A program made the position numbers and the translations under genes. 64,000 bases of DNA, from contig JAHDVF020000978.1 in the NCBI GenBank assembly GCA_022606425.2, positions 186,001 through 250,000 of the forward strand, given 5' to 3'. Below, in pieces: positions 21,010 to 30,705 of the stretch (the stretch's first letter is position 1; every line of letters begins with the position of its first letter). Source of the stretch: Lepidostoma basale (Eukaryota > Arthropoda > Insecta > Trichoptera > Lepidostomatidae). The notes under the pieces were generated by a model that was given only the letters and a program-made list of their open reading frames with translations, had not been told where the DNA came from and ran no database searches.

Positions 21010-21359
21010 AACTAACTAACTAACCATCACGCCGTCTCCCCGAAGGGGTAGGCAGAAATAATGGACTGCCACACCTTTCTTTCCTGACATATTTCTCTCG
21101 CTTCCTCAACATTCATACATCGTGTCATGCACGCGCGTCGATTTCTCTGACTCCTCACATGGCCGACATTCATTATTTGATTTATTTGATCGTGCCACGT
21201 TTTCCTTGGTCTTCCTCTATTTCTGGTACCATTTACATCATTAACATATAATTTTTTTACCATTCTTTCTTCATTCATTCTTTCCATATGTCCAAACCAT
21301 CTTAATGATCCTTTCATTATTTTGTTCATGACACCATCATTCATATATTTTCATTCGAC
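21010..21359 (-). pseudogene. TTAG-tailed LINE (L-A) 3' end with perfect 12-bp TSD
   Basis: A minus-strand open frame of 105 codons runs from VMNKIMKGSLRWFGHMERMN, through VNGTRNRGRPRKTWHDQINQ and NRRACMTRCMNVEEAREICQ, to the stop in GGCGTGATGG. That stop lies only about 3 bases before the (TTAG)n tail. The copy is bounded by ACAAGAAATTTT at 20998-21009 and 21360-21371. The frame is a truncated C-terminus, not a whole protein. Confidence 0.85.
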
Positions 21360-21589
21360 ACAAGAAATTTTGATACTGAATAAATGTTGTCTTCTATTCG
21401 AAGTAAATGAAATATCAATATATGAAGAAAAAAAATGGATATGGTACATACGAGTATAAATTAAACTATTAACATTAAATCCATTTATTTACCTGGTTTT
21501 TAAAAAACATTGTTTTGGTTGAAACATTTTGATACTTTTACATTATTAACCATTTTCTTTGAAATACTTTAATAAATAAATCACATTTT

Positions 21590-21680
21590 TCGTATTATCA
21601 TAACAGTTGTTTCATCAACCGATGTAGGAATCATTAGGTTAATGGTAACCATAATGTCAACATACGAAACAGCTCTCGAG
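21590..21680. repeat. P4 hairpin remnant with damaged hammerhead core
   Basis: Minus strand (21603-21637): CTAATGA (G5 to A), T, TCCTAC-ATCG-GTTGAT, GAAACA. The facing arm keeps CGAAACAGCT only. Probably inactive. Confidence 0.55.
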
Positions 21681-21764
21681 ACAATTAAAAAAATAGAATA
21701 AAAAAAATAAGATGATATGACAGTGATTCAAATTAAACAGTCGCTTAATCCATTTGTTTTTATA

Positions 21765-22920
21765 TTAGGTCCTTACATATGAAATTGGCGTTTTGCCGTA
21801 CTGGCAACTTTGATCTCAAATATCTTCTCTTTGGTGAGGAATTCCAAATTCAAATTTATACAGCTATTTACTCAAGTATTTGTGTTTCGAAAATTATAAT
21901 TCATTTGTTTTTTCCTCAATTGTTTTTTTTGAAGAAAACACAGTGCGTTTTTGGTTCCAACGTTTTCGTTCTGGAAATTTCGACCTGCAGAACAAGCCCC
22001 GTGGACGACCGGAGACCAAAGTTGATAATGAAGAATTGAAGGCTATTGTGGAAGCGGATCTATCGCAAACCACGTCCGAGTTAGCTGCAGGCTGCGGTGT
22101 TAGTGATAAAACTGTTTTAATCCACTTGAAGTAAATTGGGAAGGTGAAAAAGCTTGAAAGGTGGGTACCTCACGAATTGAGTGAAGCAAATCAATAAACG
22201 CGCGTTGACTGCTGCGTTGCATTACTCAACCGGCACAATAATGAAGGAATTTTGAATCGAATCATTACCTGTGATGAAAAATGGATCCTGTATGATAATC
22301 GGAAGCGCTCATCGCAATGGCTGAACCCTGCCGAACCAGCCAAACCATGCCCCAAGCGAAAATTGACTCCAAAAAAGTTACTTGTGAGCGTTTGGTGGAC
22401 TAGTGCTGGTGTCGTTCACTACAGCTTTCTTAAATCTGGCCAGACGATTACGGCAGATGTCTATTGTTAGCAACTGCAAACCATGATGGCAAAGCTAGCT
22501 GCTTAACAACCGAGGCTGGTTAATCGCTCTAGGCTACTGCTGCTTCATGATAACGCTAGACCACACACTGCACAGCAGACGGCTACCAAATTAGAAGAGC
22601 TTCAATTGGAATGTCTAAGACATCCACCGTACTCTCCGGACCTTGCCCCAACAGATTACTATTTTTTTCGAAATTTGGATAACTTCTTGCAAGGGAAAAA
22701 ATTTAACTCCGATGGGGCAGTCCAAACCGACTTCAAAGATTTTATTGATTCCCGTCCGAATGTTTTTTTTAGTAAAGGGATCGATTAACTACCTATAAGA
22801 TGGCAAAAGTGCATAGATAGCAATGGTACATACTTTGATCAAATAAATATATTATATTTAAAAAAAATCTACGTTATGTTCCTCCCATACAAAACGCCAA
22901 TTTCATATCTAAGTACCTAA
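21765..22920 (+). mobile_element. mariner transposon, complete ends, dead transposase
   Basis: The 1156-bp element is flanked by TA (21763-21764, 22921-22922). Its ends match for about 30 bp: TTAGGTCCTTACATATGAAA at the left and the complement of a nearly identical TTAGGTACTTAGATATGAAA at the right. These ends suit the cecropia-type mariners as I recall them. The plus-strand transposase is recognisable from the helix-turn-helix region (KAIVEADLSQTTSELAAGC) through WVPHELSE to the catalytic core. Several stops and at least one frameshift inactivate it. Confidence 0.9.
21950..22788 (+). pseudogene. mariner transposase pseudogene (D,D34D family)
   Basis: Mariner transposases cut and paste DNA with a D,D34D active site. 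Here the first aspartate is in ITCDEKWILYDN (22264 region), the second in LLHDNARPHTA (22546 region) and the third in YSPDLAPTDYYFF. The last two are separated by exactly 34 residues. The diagnostic WVPHELSE is at about 22161-22184. Breaks: TAA after VLIHLK (22132-22134), a frameshift between WVPHELSEANQ and MNRIITCDEK, TAG after TADVYC, and TAA in MAKLAA. So the active-site residues survive in a broken frame, indicating fairly recent decay. Confidence 0.88.
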
Positions 22921-22922
22921 TA

Positions 22923-23169
22923 TTACTGAAGGAGGATTGTTAACATCTGAAACTACTGTATTTATTTTGCAATCTTTTGCAACATGAATAAAATATAATA
23001 ACACACATTAACAATACAAAATGTTTACTCGGAAAATGTTCATTTTTCGTAAGTTTGTTACTCTTACAGGTATAAGTGAAAAACATGATTCGCCTTACTT
23101 CTAAATTCGATATTAAATGAAGCCCTAGTGAAACGACAAACCTATTTTCTAGTATTATTGAAAATCGAT
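22923..23169. other. unassigned AT-rich sequence
   Basis: No feature supported. Confidence 0.35.
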
Positions 23170-23173
23170 TTAC

Positions 23174-23300
23174 AAATGACTAACTAACTAACTAACTAAC
23201 CATCACGCCGTTTCTCCGAAATGGTAGGCAGAAAGAATGGACTGTCATACTTTAACCGATGCGGCACTCCATCCTTCTCTTTTCGCCACCAATAGGCATA
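23174..23300 (-). mobile_element. SINE S2, internally deleted
   Basis: Minus-strand copy with TTAG tail at 23174-23200 and the shared 3' region. TATGCCTATTGGTGG joins directly to CGAAAAGAGAAGGATGG, so the box B-like block is missing. Confidence 0.75.
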
Positions 23301-24230
23301 ATATTGAATGTAATTTATAAATTACATTTAATGTTACATTACTATATAACAGATAATTTCAGTATTTTACATTTAGTGGTAATATTCCTTCGAAAAAAAT
23401 ATTTCTTATATTAAATAAAAATTTAAAAATTTAAAAATTTTAACCGTTTTTTGTTTTGAAATATATTGTTTCAAATTTTAGTATTTTGTCACGTAAAAAT
23501 CGTTGAATTTCAGCCAAAACAGAGGATCATCTATATTAAATAAAAATGTTTTACTCCATATTGTTAAGATTAAGTAAAGTAACTCGTGTACGCTATTTTG
23601 CCCGAATCTGAAGGTTTCTAAAAAAACGCATTTATTTTTTCATGAAACAACGAGAAAACATAATATTAGCCCAAATCACGCACCACTAAATTCTGAGCAA
23701 ATTACATTAAATTTGGAGAGAAAATTTTGTGAGAAAGCGTTATAAAAAAACAAACAATAAAGAAAGAACGAAAATGAGAGAAAAAAACTTGAATGCATTC
23801 TTATGAATAAGGAAACCCTCAGAAATAACGGACAATGAAATCCTCACTGAATCTATTTTCCGCGAGGACTGGAATATTTAAAAACTTGAAGAAGTAACAG
23901 AATACACAAACGCAATACTGAAAGATTGAATCCTATTTCTGTACCGCGATTGTGCAGTGTACTTAGTATGTATATTCTACGGTGCTCTTGTTTCTCTATT
24001 TTTAACGTGAAGAAGATGGAAATGCTTAGGTAGAGTGAAAATAAGTTTATACTAGTCCAAAAAAACTAGGTTTGCATGAAAGATAGTGAACATTATATAC
24101 GTTATATACGCATTTTTCTCCAACAGATGCTGATTCTATTGTATATCTTTAAAACTTTATTTAAATTAATTTATAAATCTAATTCTTTGTTAACTTGAAT
24201 AGATTAAAAAAATAAATTAAAATGTTTTAT
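23301..24230. other. unassigned AT-rich sequence
   Basis: No gene, RNA or repeat family recognised. Confidence 0.35.
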
Positions 24231-24239
24231 TTTTATTTT

Positions 24240-24390
24240 TCTTTTTTATACACAACACTTTTATTTAAACTAAAATTATATAGACATGTTTCGGATGAAC
24301 AGTCCTTCTTCAGTAAAGATACATATTCATAAAAATATTATAAAATATTGATCTGACAGATGTTCTTAAAAATTATTTATAAAAATTAAA
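24240..24390 (-). mobile_element. P1 element, single arm
   Basis: Contains the P1 outer segment (TTTTTTATACACAACACTTT) and the ribozyme region followed by ATCTGACAGATGTT. The other arm is missing. Confidence 0.65.
24283..24313 (-). ncRNA. hammerhead ribozyme, family P1
   Basis: Minus strand: CTGAAGA, extra A, GGACTGTTCATCC, GAAAC, ATGT, C. The core is intact; helix II has lost one pair (3 bp GGA/TCC remain). Helix III palindrome ACATGT is intact. Confidence 0.7.
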
Positions 24391-24424
24391 ATGTACTTCA
24401 TTTTGTAAATTGAAAATAACGTTG

Positions 24425-24670
24425 TTTATAATCCAAAAAAAAAACAACAAAAAAACACGGAATTGTCGGGGTATATCACCATCTTAAGGTTCAAATATCT
24501 GATCAAAACTTAACAATGAAAGACTTTTTTTATTAGTCTTTCTTTGTTTAGTTTTTATTATATATTTACACCTAAAGATGGAGGTATCCTCCGAAACATG
24601 TCGTTTTTTAAAGTATTTTGTGAATTATAAACTACGTTATTTTTAATTTTCAAAGTGTATTTCTATGGAA
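24425..24670. mobile_element. P6 hairpin element
   Basis: Inverted arms (CTTTCATTG/AACTTAACAATGAAAG region against TAGTCTTTCTTTGTTTAG) centre near 24530. The left arm keeps only a degraded core (CCTTAAGATGGTGATATACC, minus strand, about 24478-24512). The right arm is listed separately. Confidence 0.6.
24572..24602 (+). ncRNA. hammerhead core, family P6 (G5 mutated)
   Basis: CTAAAGA (consensus CTGAAGA), extra T, GGAGG-TAT-CCTCC (5-bp helix II), GAAAC, ATGT, C. The G5-to-A change probably kills cleavage. Helix III ACATGT intact. Confidence 0.65.
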
Positions 24671-24679
24671 TTCTACAAT

Positions 24680-25390
24680 GTTAATGACCAAGCTTTCAAT
24701 TAAATAAAATGCACTTGTTTTATGCAATAATTGTCAACCATCAAATACAGCATTTTATTTATTAGTAAGAAAATATTTGTATTCCTGGAGTTAGAACATA
24801 ATTCCTGAATACAAAATACATTCATTTATGAACCCAAAAGATATGTTAAAAATCATTGTGTGAACGTGAGAAGAATTCGGTTTCAAGAAAATAAGTTTTT
24901 TTCCGATTCACTGTAAGCGTATTTGATGTTCTTGTGAAATATGATAATGTATTTTTGTTTCATGAATTGAGTATTTTCTACGTGTGAGTGCAATATATTT
25001 ATTTTAATATCTAATTTTGAAATAAAATAAGATATTTTATTGATTCGGTTGCTTGAGAGATTGGATTGGAATAGAATAAAAAGAAACCATGAACAAGAAA
25101 GACTGATTAACCAGTAAAACATTTTGTATATTCTATAAGTCTGTCTCAATAAAGGCTACAGTGGGCTGGTGAAAGAAACCTAGATAAGAAGCAATTTGTA
25201 GAATTAGCATACTTAACTTTATGATTAACATACTTCAATATTTAAAAATCGAAAAAAATATATATTTTAAACGTGGTAGCGATAAATATTGTAAATTGAG
25301 ACAAAAATTATGAAATCGACCTGAATCTTGCATACATTGGATGCCCTACTTGGAAACTTTATAATTATACAGTATCGGGAAGAGCAAATT
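24680..25390. other. unassigned AT-rich sequence
   Basis: No feature supported; the open frame at 24883-25149 has AT-driven composition and no motif. Confidence 0.35.
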
Positions 25391-25394
25391 TAAA

Positions 25395-25665
25395 GTTGGG
25401 TTGATTAGCCCTAGGTGCAACGCTTCACCTGCGGCCGTCTCGGAGGGGGGTGTCTAGCGCCGGCGGAAAATTCTATTAAATACTCTAATAAAATTCCCAG
25501 CTCGCCTCGCATACGAAATACACCACCGAGCATCTTAACAAACCCGGCGTTTTGCAAGCGAGAGGGATTTTAATTTGCAAAGCTTGCGGAATTTAAAAAT
25601 CGAAAGCGCGATTATCAAACGCGACACACTCGGCTAGCTTGAAAGCTCGACAACGGCTTTCTATA
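25395..25665. other. GC-rich unique island, candidate conserved non-coding element
   Basis: Sharp compositional contrast: CACCTGCGGCCGTCTCGGAG, GTCTAGCGCCGGCGG, then GCGCGATTATCAAACGCGAC and CTCGGCTAGCTTGAAAGCTC. No open frame spans it and no repeat matches it in the window. Confidence 0.35.
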
Positions 25666-26034
25666 ATCACCAATATTAATACTAAAATTATAACATTTTC
25701 CACTCATTTTCTAACATAGCATAATAAATAAACGATGTTTTATCTTATATAGAAATATGGTTGGAGTAGGTGAGAAGTTCTTGCAGGAATTGCCTCCACT
25801 GCCAACCAGTGCCAACCTTTTTCGCCAAAGCACTATATAATATTAGTCGTCCTATAAATGATAAATCAAAATATTAGCTATGACTTCATCCAAAATCTAA
25901 AAAAAAACGTATTTCCATTTATTCTATATGGGCTGATAAATTCGTAATAAAACATATATTAAAAAATGCATTTAAAAAAAACTTTATATTATTCATTATT
26001 ATAACACATTTTTGCTTACCTAAGTATTTTCTTA
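25666..26034. other. unassigned sequence
   Basis: No feature supported. Confidence 0.3.
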
Positions 26035-26125
26035 ATATGTCTTCTTGGTATAGGTCTTGTGCCCTGGTTCTTAAGAGAAATTGGCCTCCTGCGAGGTCAG
26101 ATCCCAGCTGTCGCTCCATTCAAAA
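26035..26125 (-). pseudogene. 3' tail of LINE family L-C
   Basis: TGCGAGGTCAGATCCCAGCT plus TCGCTCCATT matches, with changes, the tail of the copy at 46620-47065 (GAGGTAGATTCCCAGCTGTC). Short and non-coding. Confidence 0.5.
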
Positions 26126-26394
26126 TATGTCTACTATACAAACCACACAATAAAATATTATTTATCATTACTATCAAATCGGTGGGCCTTTGCTTCTTCC
26201 AAAAAATATCTCCACTTCAGGACCTGGCAGTTTGCATGACAACATGCAACCATTGCAGTATTGGCCTGTCGACACTTCGACGGCTCGTTGAACAATATGC
26301 TTTTGGGGGCTCCAGATAACCCCATGCAGCACAAACGCCCTAACCAATGAATTAGGTTAATTTTATTAAACATGACTACTTTACTGTTTAAATA
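26126..26394. other. unassigned sequence
   Basis: GC-moderate stretch with overlapping open frames on both strands but no motif; not supported as a gene. Confidence 0.3.
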
Positions 26395-26600
26395 AAAAAT
26401 TTTGTTATAAATACCACAATTGATTATATTTTGTCGCGACAGCTGTTTCGCTAACCGATGTTAGTATCGTCAGGTCTTACTATTAACTGTTCCATCAACT
26501 GTCTTACAACCGATTAGCTGATTGTAAGACCTAACGATGCTAACATCGGACAAAATATAATCAACTGTGTTTATTGTTACAATATTACAATGTTTTTTTT
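26395..26600. mobile_element. P4 hairpin element
   Basis: Arms AATTGATTATATTTTGTCGC and complement face each other around 26490. The left arm carries an intact minus-strand hammerhead; the right arm is deleted between CCTAACGATGCTAACATCGG and the terminal arm. Confidence 0.7.
26438..26473 (-). ncRNA. hammerhead ribozyme, family P4, intact core
   Basis: Minus strand: CTGACGA, extra T, ACTAAC-ATCG-GTTAGC (5 pairs; the closing A-C is a mismatch), GAAAC, AGCTGT, C. Helix III is the perfect 8-nt palindrome ACAGCTGT, long enough for a stable dimer. Predicted cleavage follows the C at 26438. Helix I is weak (only 1 contiguous pair seen). Confidence 0.75.
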
Positions 26601-26935
26601 ATTTAAACAGTTATTTTTATTTCGAAGCAAATGTTCCATCAGCTTAAATAGATGGTAATCTGAAGGTTAATATGGCGGATGCTACGAAACTTCTAAATCT
26701 AGCTCTCTTATTTTGTTCTGTGAAATCCTTGCTGCATATGCTTTTGCATTATCATGTTATAAAATTCGTTTCTGATTATACCAGAATCAAAAAAGAATGT
26801 CAAAACAGACAGGATATGAATAGAGCTTCCAAACCACAACGTTACCAATCGCAACGTGTTAACCCAACAAGCCAGTGGCAAACTGATTGAAAAAATAACA
26901 CAACTTATTTTCACTTTACCTTATATACGAGTATG
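26601..26935. other. unassigned sequence
   Basis: No supported feature. The 72-codon frame at 26672-26890 lacks any motif. Confidence 0.3.
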
Positions 26936-27107
26936 ATCGAAGTATGCGCGGGAGATGCCTATTTCTGGTATTTCTGGCGATGGGGTTCGCAACCCATCAC
27001 ACCGCGTCTCCCGCGGGGGCGAAAAGAGAAGGATGGAGTGCCGCATCCAAGTGTGGCAGTCCATTCTTTTTGCCTACCTACTTGTGATGGTGTTGGTTAG
27101 TTAGTTG
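26936..27107 (+). mobile_element. SINE S2, plus strand
   Basis: Starts TCGAAGTATGCGCGGGAGAT, has GGGTTCGCAACCCATCACAC, CGAAAAGAGAAGGATGGAGT and ends GTGATGGTGTTGGTTAGTTAG. Contains a small local duplication (TATTTCTGGTATTTCTGG) and a deletion in the shared 3' part. Confidence 0.8.
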
Positions 27108-27116
27108 TTTTTTTTA

Positions 27117-27165
27117 AATGTTGAAATATCAAAGTGTTTCCGCCAAAACTAACTATAAAAATGTA
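27117..27165 (+). repeat. P4 terminal motif fragment
   Basis: ATGTTGAAATATCAAAGTGT then TTCCGCCAAAAC, the outer end of P4 elements as at 6131-6175 and 62838-62880. Confidence 0.5.
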
Positions 27166-27184
27166 ATTATCTAAACATGACTAC

Positions 27185-27420
27185 AATGACATCCTGGTAT
27201 AGGTCGTAGAGCTCTGTGTCCTTTTCTCCTTAAGATCCTTCCCCGTGTTTCATCTTCCCCATCTTTAATGAGTTCGAGGATTCTGCGAAGATTTTTCTAT
27301 TTGTGCACTTTAATATCATTTAATCACGTTTGATAAGTGTCCAAGTCTCCGAGGCAACTGGTCTAATTAGGTTTGAAGAGCTATTGCAGCTTATCTTCAT
27401 TTTTATCCCATTATTTCACT
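27185..27420 (-). pseudogene. LINE RT fragment
   Basis: Minus strand reads KISCNSSSNLIRPVASETWT then, downstream, ELYDLYQD; LIRPV-(Y)-SETW is the LINE post-catalytic landmark also seen in the 239-codon copy (LIKPVLTYASETW). Stops interrupt it. Confidence 0.5.
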
Positions 27421-28458
27421 TTTAATTAATCAAAGTTCTAATTATTCAGCCTTTAATTAATTTTTGAAATTTGTATTGGCATAACAAATAAAAAATATGT
27501 AACTAGAAAACATTCAATTTTTATATATTAACGAACAATGATATTTCATTATACATTTTTCATATAATACATTACACAACATTTTTGTTCATTATTTACT
27601 AACAAGAATTTAGTCGTATTTTAGAAAAACTTCCAAATATTTCTCTCCTTAACACAATAAACTTTTGTTATAAGGAGAATAAGTGGAACAAAAATTAAAA
27701 AATATTTATTTTTTATTATTTATATTTTGAAAAGAAAAATTGTTTAGTTTTGTTCAATTTATACAAAATAAAATCCAAAAAAATAAAGTGCCATAATAAA
27801 GAAGGCTAATATAATCACTGATAGAAAAACGTATCTTTACTTGCTTTGGGATATCCAAACTCGTTTAGGTATAAAAAATATGATACATTTTTTTCATATA
27901 AATAAACCTTGATTGTAAGTGTTTGACTATAATGCAATCATAAAAAGGTACATATTTAAACACCGTAACTATGTTGGATACCAGGAGCAATAACAACGTT
28001 CACCCGCGTGAGTTTGTTCACCTAACTCGGGGAGAGAAATAAGTCTTATTATATTCATATTCCAGCATTTTCCACGCACGGGGTTACGGAGCCTGAATAC
28101 AAAATATTCTATTATAAATAATACCAGAACGTCTGTTGGGTATTACAACCATATGTAAAAATCTGTCAATACACCCTTGTAGATGTCAATGTATATTATC
28201 CTCTCCAAGCTCGGAATTTGTATTCCGATACTGATTTATGCACGCGGCTCTCTCACCCCTGAAAAGGATGGTGACAGTGCATCTCGTGATTTGTTTAAAT
28301 ATTACATTTGATTAAAAATTACGTAGAGTCTGGTAGGCTACCTGATCAAAACTATAAAGTTACAAACTAACTTTAATTGATTTGGAACGAGAATTAGTAA
28401 TACATTTGTATCCAATTAAGTTATTATATTATATAGTTTGATAAACAAAATTATTTCA
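27421..28458. other. unassigned AT-rich sequence
   Basis: No supported feature; a slightly GC-richer part lies at 27990-28130. Confidence 0.35.
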
Positions 28459-28510
28459 CTTGTCTTTTTCTTTTTTTATATACTTTGTATATACAACACT
28501 ATTAAAATTA

Positions 28511-28555
28511 CATGTCGCATGTTTCGGACAACCAGTCTTTCTTCAGCGATACATA
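28511..28555 (-). ncRNA. hammerhead, family P1, cleavage site damaged
   Basis: Minus strand: CTGAAGA, A, AGAC-TGGTT-GTCC, GAAACATG then C: the U before the cleavage site is lost. Core otherwise canonical. Confidence 0.65.
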
Positions 28556-28679
28556 TTTAAAATATTATAAAATTGTTCAAAAATATTATCAATTTTGACA
28601 GATGTTAATGAGAGACAGATGACAGATAACATCTGTCAAAATTGATCATATTTGTAAATAATTTTATAATATTTTAAAT

Positions 28680-28726
28680 ATGTATCACTGAAGAAGGAGT
28701 GGTTGTCCGAAACATGTCTGATATGT
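28680..28726 (+). ncRNA. hammerhead ribozyme, family P1, all three helices
   Basis: Helix I pairs ATGTATCA (28680-28687) with TGATATGT (28719-28726), 8 bp including two G-U. Core CTGAAGA; extra A; helix II GGAG-TGGTT-GTCC (one mismatch: ancestral C became G); GAAAC; helix III palindrome ACATGT; cleavage C at 28718. Pairing of the outer helix is what a real type-I hammerhead needs and is not expected by chance. Confidence 0.78.
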
Positions 28727-28944
28727 TATTTTAATAGTGTTGTATATACAAAATATATAAGAAAAAGACAAATAAAACATTTACAACACAAAGTATGGCG
28801 AACATAGAAGAAAAATATTTCACACTACATGTTTTAGACGTGAACTCCATCTTGACGTTTGGATCGAACAGTCTTGAAACTGTCACACTATCAAAAAAAA
28901 TTGTAGAGAAACTATGAATGACTCAAAAAGCCATGTTATAAATA

Positions 28945-29230
28945 AGCTTTAGAGACAGAATCAGAAACTAAACGGCGAGAGAAAAAACAAAGTCAGAGAC
29001 ATCATCCACCATGTAGTGACTAAAATGGCAATGAGCAGACCAGGTATCCAGAAACTCGGACGAAATTTGGACAAGGAGTCATTGACTTGGAGTCCATGGA
29101 ATAAACTACGGTGAGATATTGACCTAAACCGACACAATGGTGTACCTGGACGCATTTTGCATAAGACAAAGTGGCTTGAAAGCGACTGGAGGAAGTATTT
29201 GTCTAGGAGTGGACAGGAATAGGCTGAAGA
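28945..29230 (+). pseudogene. LINE 3' end (family L-D, GAA tail)
   Basis: Plus-strand traces FRDRIRN, KWQ-stop, then SRNSDEIWTRS, matching WGGHVARSSDEKWTRRLL in the better copy at 55450-55720. It ends GGAATAGGCTGAAGAAGAAA. Many stops. Confidence 0.6.
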
Positions 29231-29309
29231 AGAAAATTAATATGTTCCACGTGCAAGATATTTTCATTTCAAAAGAACTTTCTATGTAATAATTAAAAAA
29301 AAACATTTT

Positions 29310-29520
29310 TTATCACAACACTTTATTGTAAAATTACACAGTAATAGTAATACAGTAAGGAAATTGAAAATGTTTAGATTCCACAAAATATTAAAAACAC
29401 GACATGTTTCGGAGGATACCTCCATCTTCACGTAATAATATATAATAAAAACTAAACAAGAAAGACTAATATAAAAAAACGCACATCAAATTAGGTACAA
29501 TAATTTAAATTTAAAAATTA
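29310..29520. mobile_element. P6 element arm downstream of Penelope coding remnant
   Basis: Contains the P6 hammerhead region plus AATATATAATAAAAACTAAA and GAAAGACTAATATAAAAA, the conserved arm also at 24540 and 41160. It lies just downstream (minus sense) of a Penelope C-terminal coding remnant at 29700-29865. Confidence 0.65.
29401..29431 (-). ncRNA. hammerhead core, family P6 (C3 changed)
   Basis: Minus strand: GTGAAGA (C3 to G), T, GGAGG-TAT-CCTCC, GAAAC, ATGT, C. Helix II and III perfect. The loss of C3 would break the C3-G8 pair, so probably inactive. Confidence 0.65.
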
Positions 29521-29699
29521 ACCTGGGCTATTTGTTATAGGTACTAAAATATTTTTTTTATCAGTAAGAACAAATAAATAATATTAAACAAAAATAACAC
29601 ATAATGATAATATAAAAACATTAAATTATTATTTATAAAAAAACATACATTTGAAAAGACATAATTGATATAGAAATTAATTAATGATTAATTTGTATA

Positions 29700-29865
29700 T
29701 AATTGGGAATGGGAGCATGAGAGACTTAAAGTTGGCAAAGTAATTAAGGAGAAAGGAGTAAAAGGAGGAATCTGATTATTATTTACGTTTTCACCCAATT
29801 TCACCGACTTGAGGATTTCTAAAGCTTCAAGTTTGTTTAAGTTATTGCTATTGTTATTGTTATTG
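29700..29865 (-). pseudogene. Penelope-like element ORF, C-terminal remnant
   Basis: Minus strand has an open stretch NLNKLEALEILKSVKLGENV followed by NNNQIPPFTPFSLITLPTLS. The leucine/glutamate-rich KLEALEI segment followed by an N-QIP tail is how Penelope proteins commonly end, after the GIY-YIG nuclease. It resembles KARELNVINNQIPAYSPL encoded beside the GIY-YIG fragment at 48850-49390. RT and most of the nuclease are absent. Confidence 0.6.
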
Positions 29866-29874
29866 TTATTACTT

Positions 29875-30185
29875 TTTTATAATTAAAACATAAACATGTT
29901 TCAGTTCACAAAAGCCTTTCATAAGTAAAAATATTGACTAACTAGCAGTATACAAACTCAATAAATATATATTATAAAAATTAAAATGGTCGGTTTTGAC
30001 AGATGTAGTAATATTTTTTGAAAGTTTTATGCAATTGTTGTAATGAAGATTTTAAATAAATCAAAAATTATATTTAAAAGTAATTGTTGCGGTCCAGGCA
30101 TTAATCACTAAACTCAGAACGATTTAATTGTTGTATCATTTTGCAACAAAGGAAACAAATCAATTGTTGGACTTGAAGTTAAATT
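29875..30185. repeat. degenerate hammerhead-hairpin remnant
   Basis: AAACATGTTTCAGTTCACAA (minus: GAAACATGTTT) and GGTTTTGACAGATGT resemble P1 arms; the core segment reads CTTATGAAAGGC and cannot be aligned cleanly. An imperfect (GTTATT)n repeat precedes it at 29842-29868. Confidence 0.4.
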
Positions 30186-30188
30186 TTA

Positions 30189-30545
30189 TTAACTAACTAA
30201 CTAACTAACTAACCATCACGCCGTCTCTCCGAAGGGGTAAGCAGAAAGAATGACAGACAGCCACACTTTTCTTTCCTGACATATTTCTCTCGATTCCTCA
30301 ACATTTATACATCGTGTTATGCACGCGCGTCGATTTCTCTGACTCTTCGCATGGCCGACATTCAATATTTGATTTATTTGATCGTGCCACGTTTTCCTCG
30401 GTCTTCCTTTATTTCTGGTTCCATTTACATTGTTAACATATATATTTTTTACCATTCTTTCTTCGTTAATTCTTTTCATATGTCTAAACCATCTTAATGA
30501 TCCTTTCATTATTTTGTTCATAACACCATCATTTGCACCGCATTA
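30189..30545 (-). pseudogene. TTAG-tailed LINE (L-A) 3' end
   Basis: A 101-codon minus-strand frame MNKIMKGSLRWFRHMKRINE ... NGTRNKGRPRKTWHDQINQ ... INVEESREICQERKVW ends at the stop next to five TTAG units. Only lightly decayed. 5' truncated at the same general region as the copy at 21010, near GCGGTGCAAATGATGG. Confidence 0.82.
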
Positions 30546-30564
30546 TTAATAATATTTTATCTAT

Positions 30565-30705
30565 TTTTATTGGGTTTTTTAATTTCTAAAATTTAAATCT
30601 TGTTTAATGTTATTTAACGTGTACAATATCAATATCAATATCATTATCTTTATTTAACGAATGATCTTGTTCAATACAATGTTTTGCAATTTTTTTTAAT
30701 TATTC
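30565..30705 (-). pseudogene. Penelope-like nuclease C-terminal remnant
   Basis: Minus strand reads KKIAKHCIEQDHSLNKDND then DIVHVK, with KF-KLKNP after stops. The A-HC-E-(D/N)H block with a following IVH is typical of the GIY-YIG region of Penelope proteins. Short and broken, so moderate confidence. Confidence 0.45.

Larger units (their letters stand above)
28459..28815. mobile_element. P1 hairpin element, complete two-armed copy
   Basis: A ~350-bp near-palindrome: TTGTCTTTTTCTTTTT...CTTTGTATATACAACACT to its complement. GACAGATGTTA / TAACATCTGTC is at the centre (about 28610-28645). Each arm holds a hammerhead core pointing outward. The right end continues into ACAACACAAAGTATGGCGAA, the family outer segment. 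Non-coding. Confidence 0.8.
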
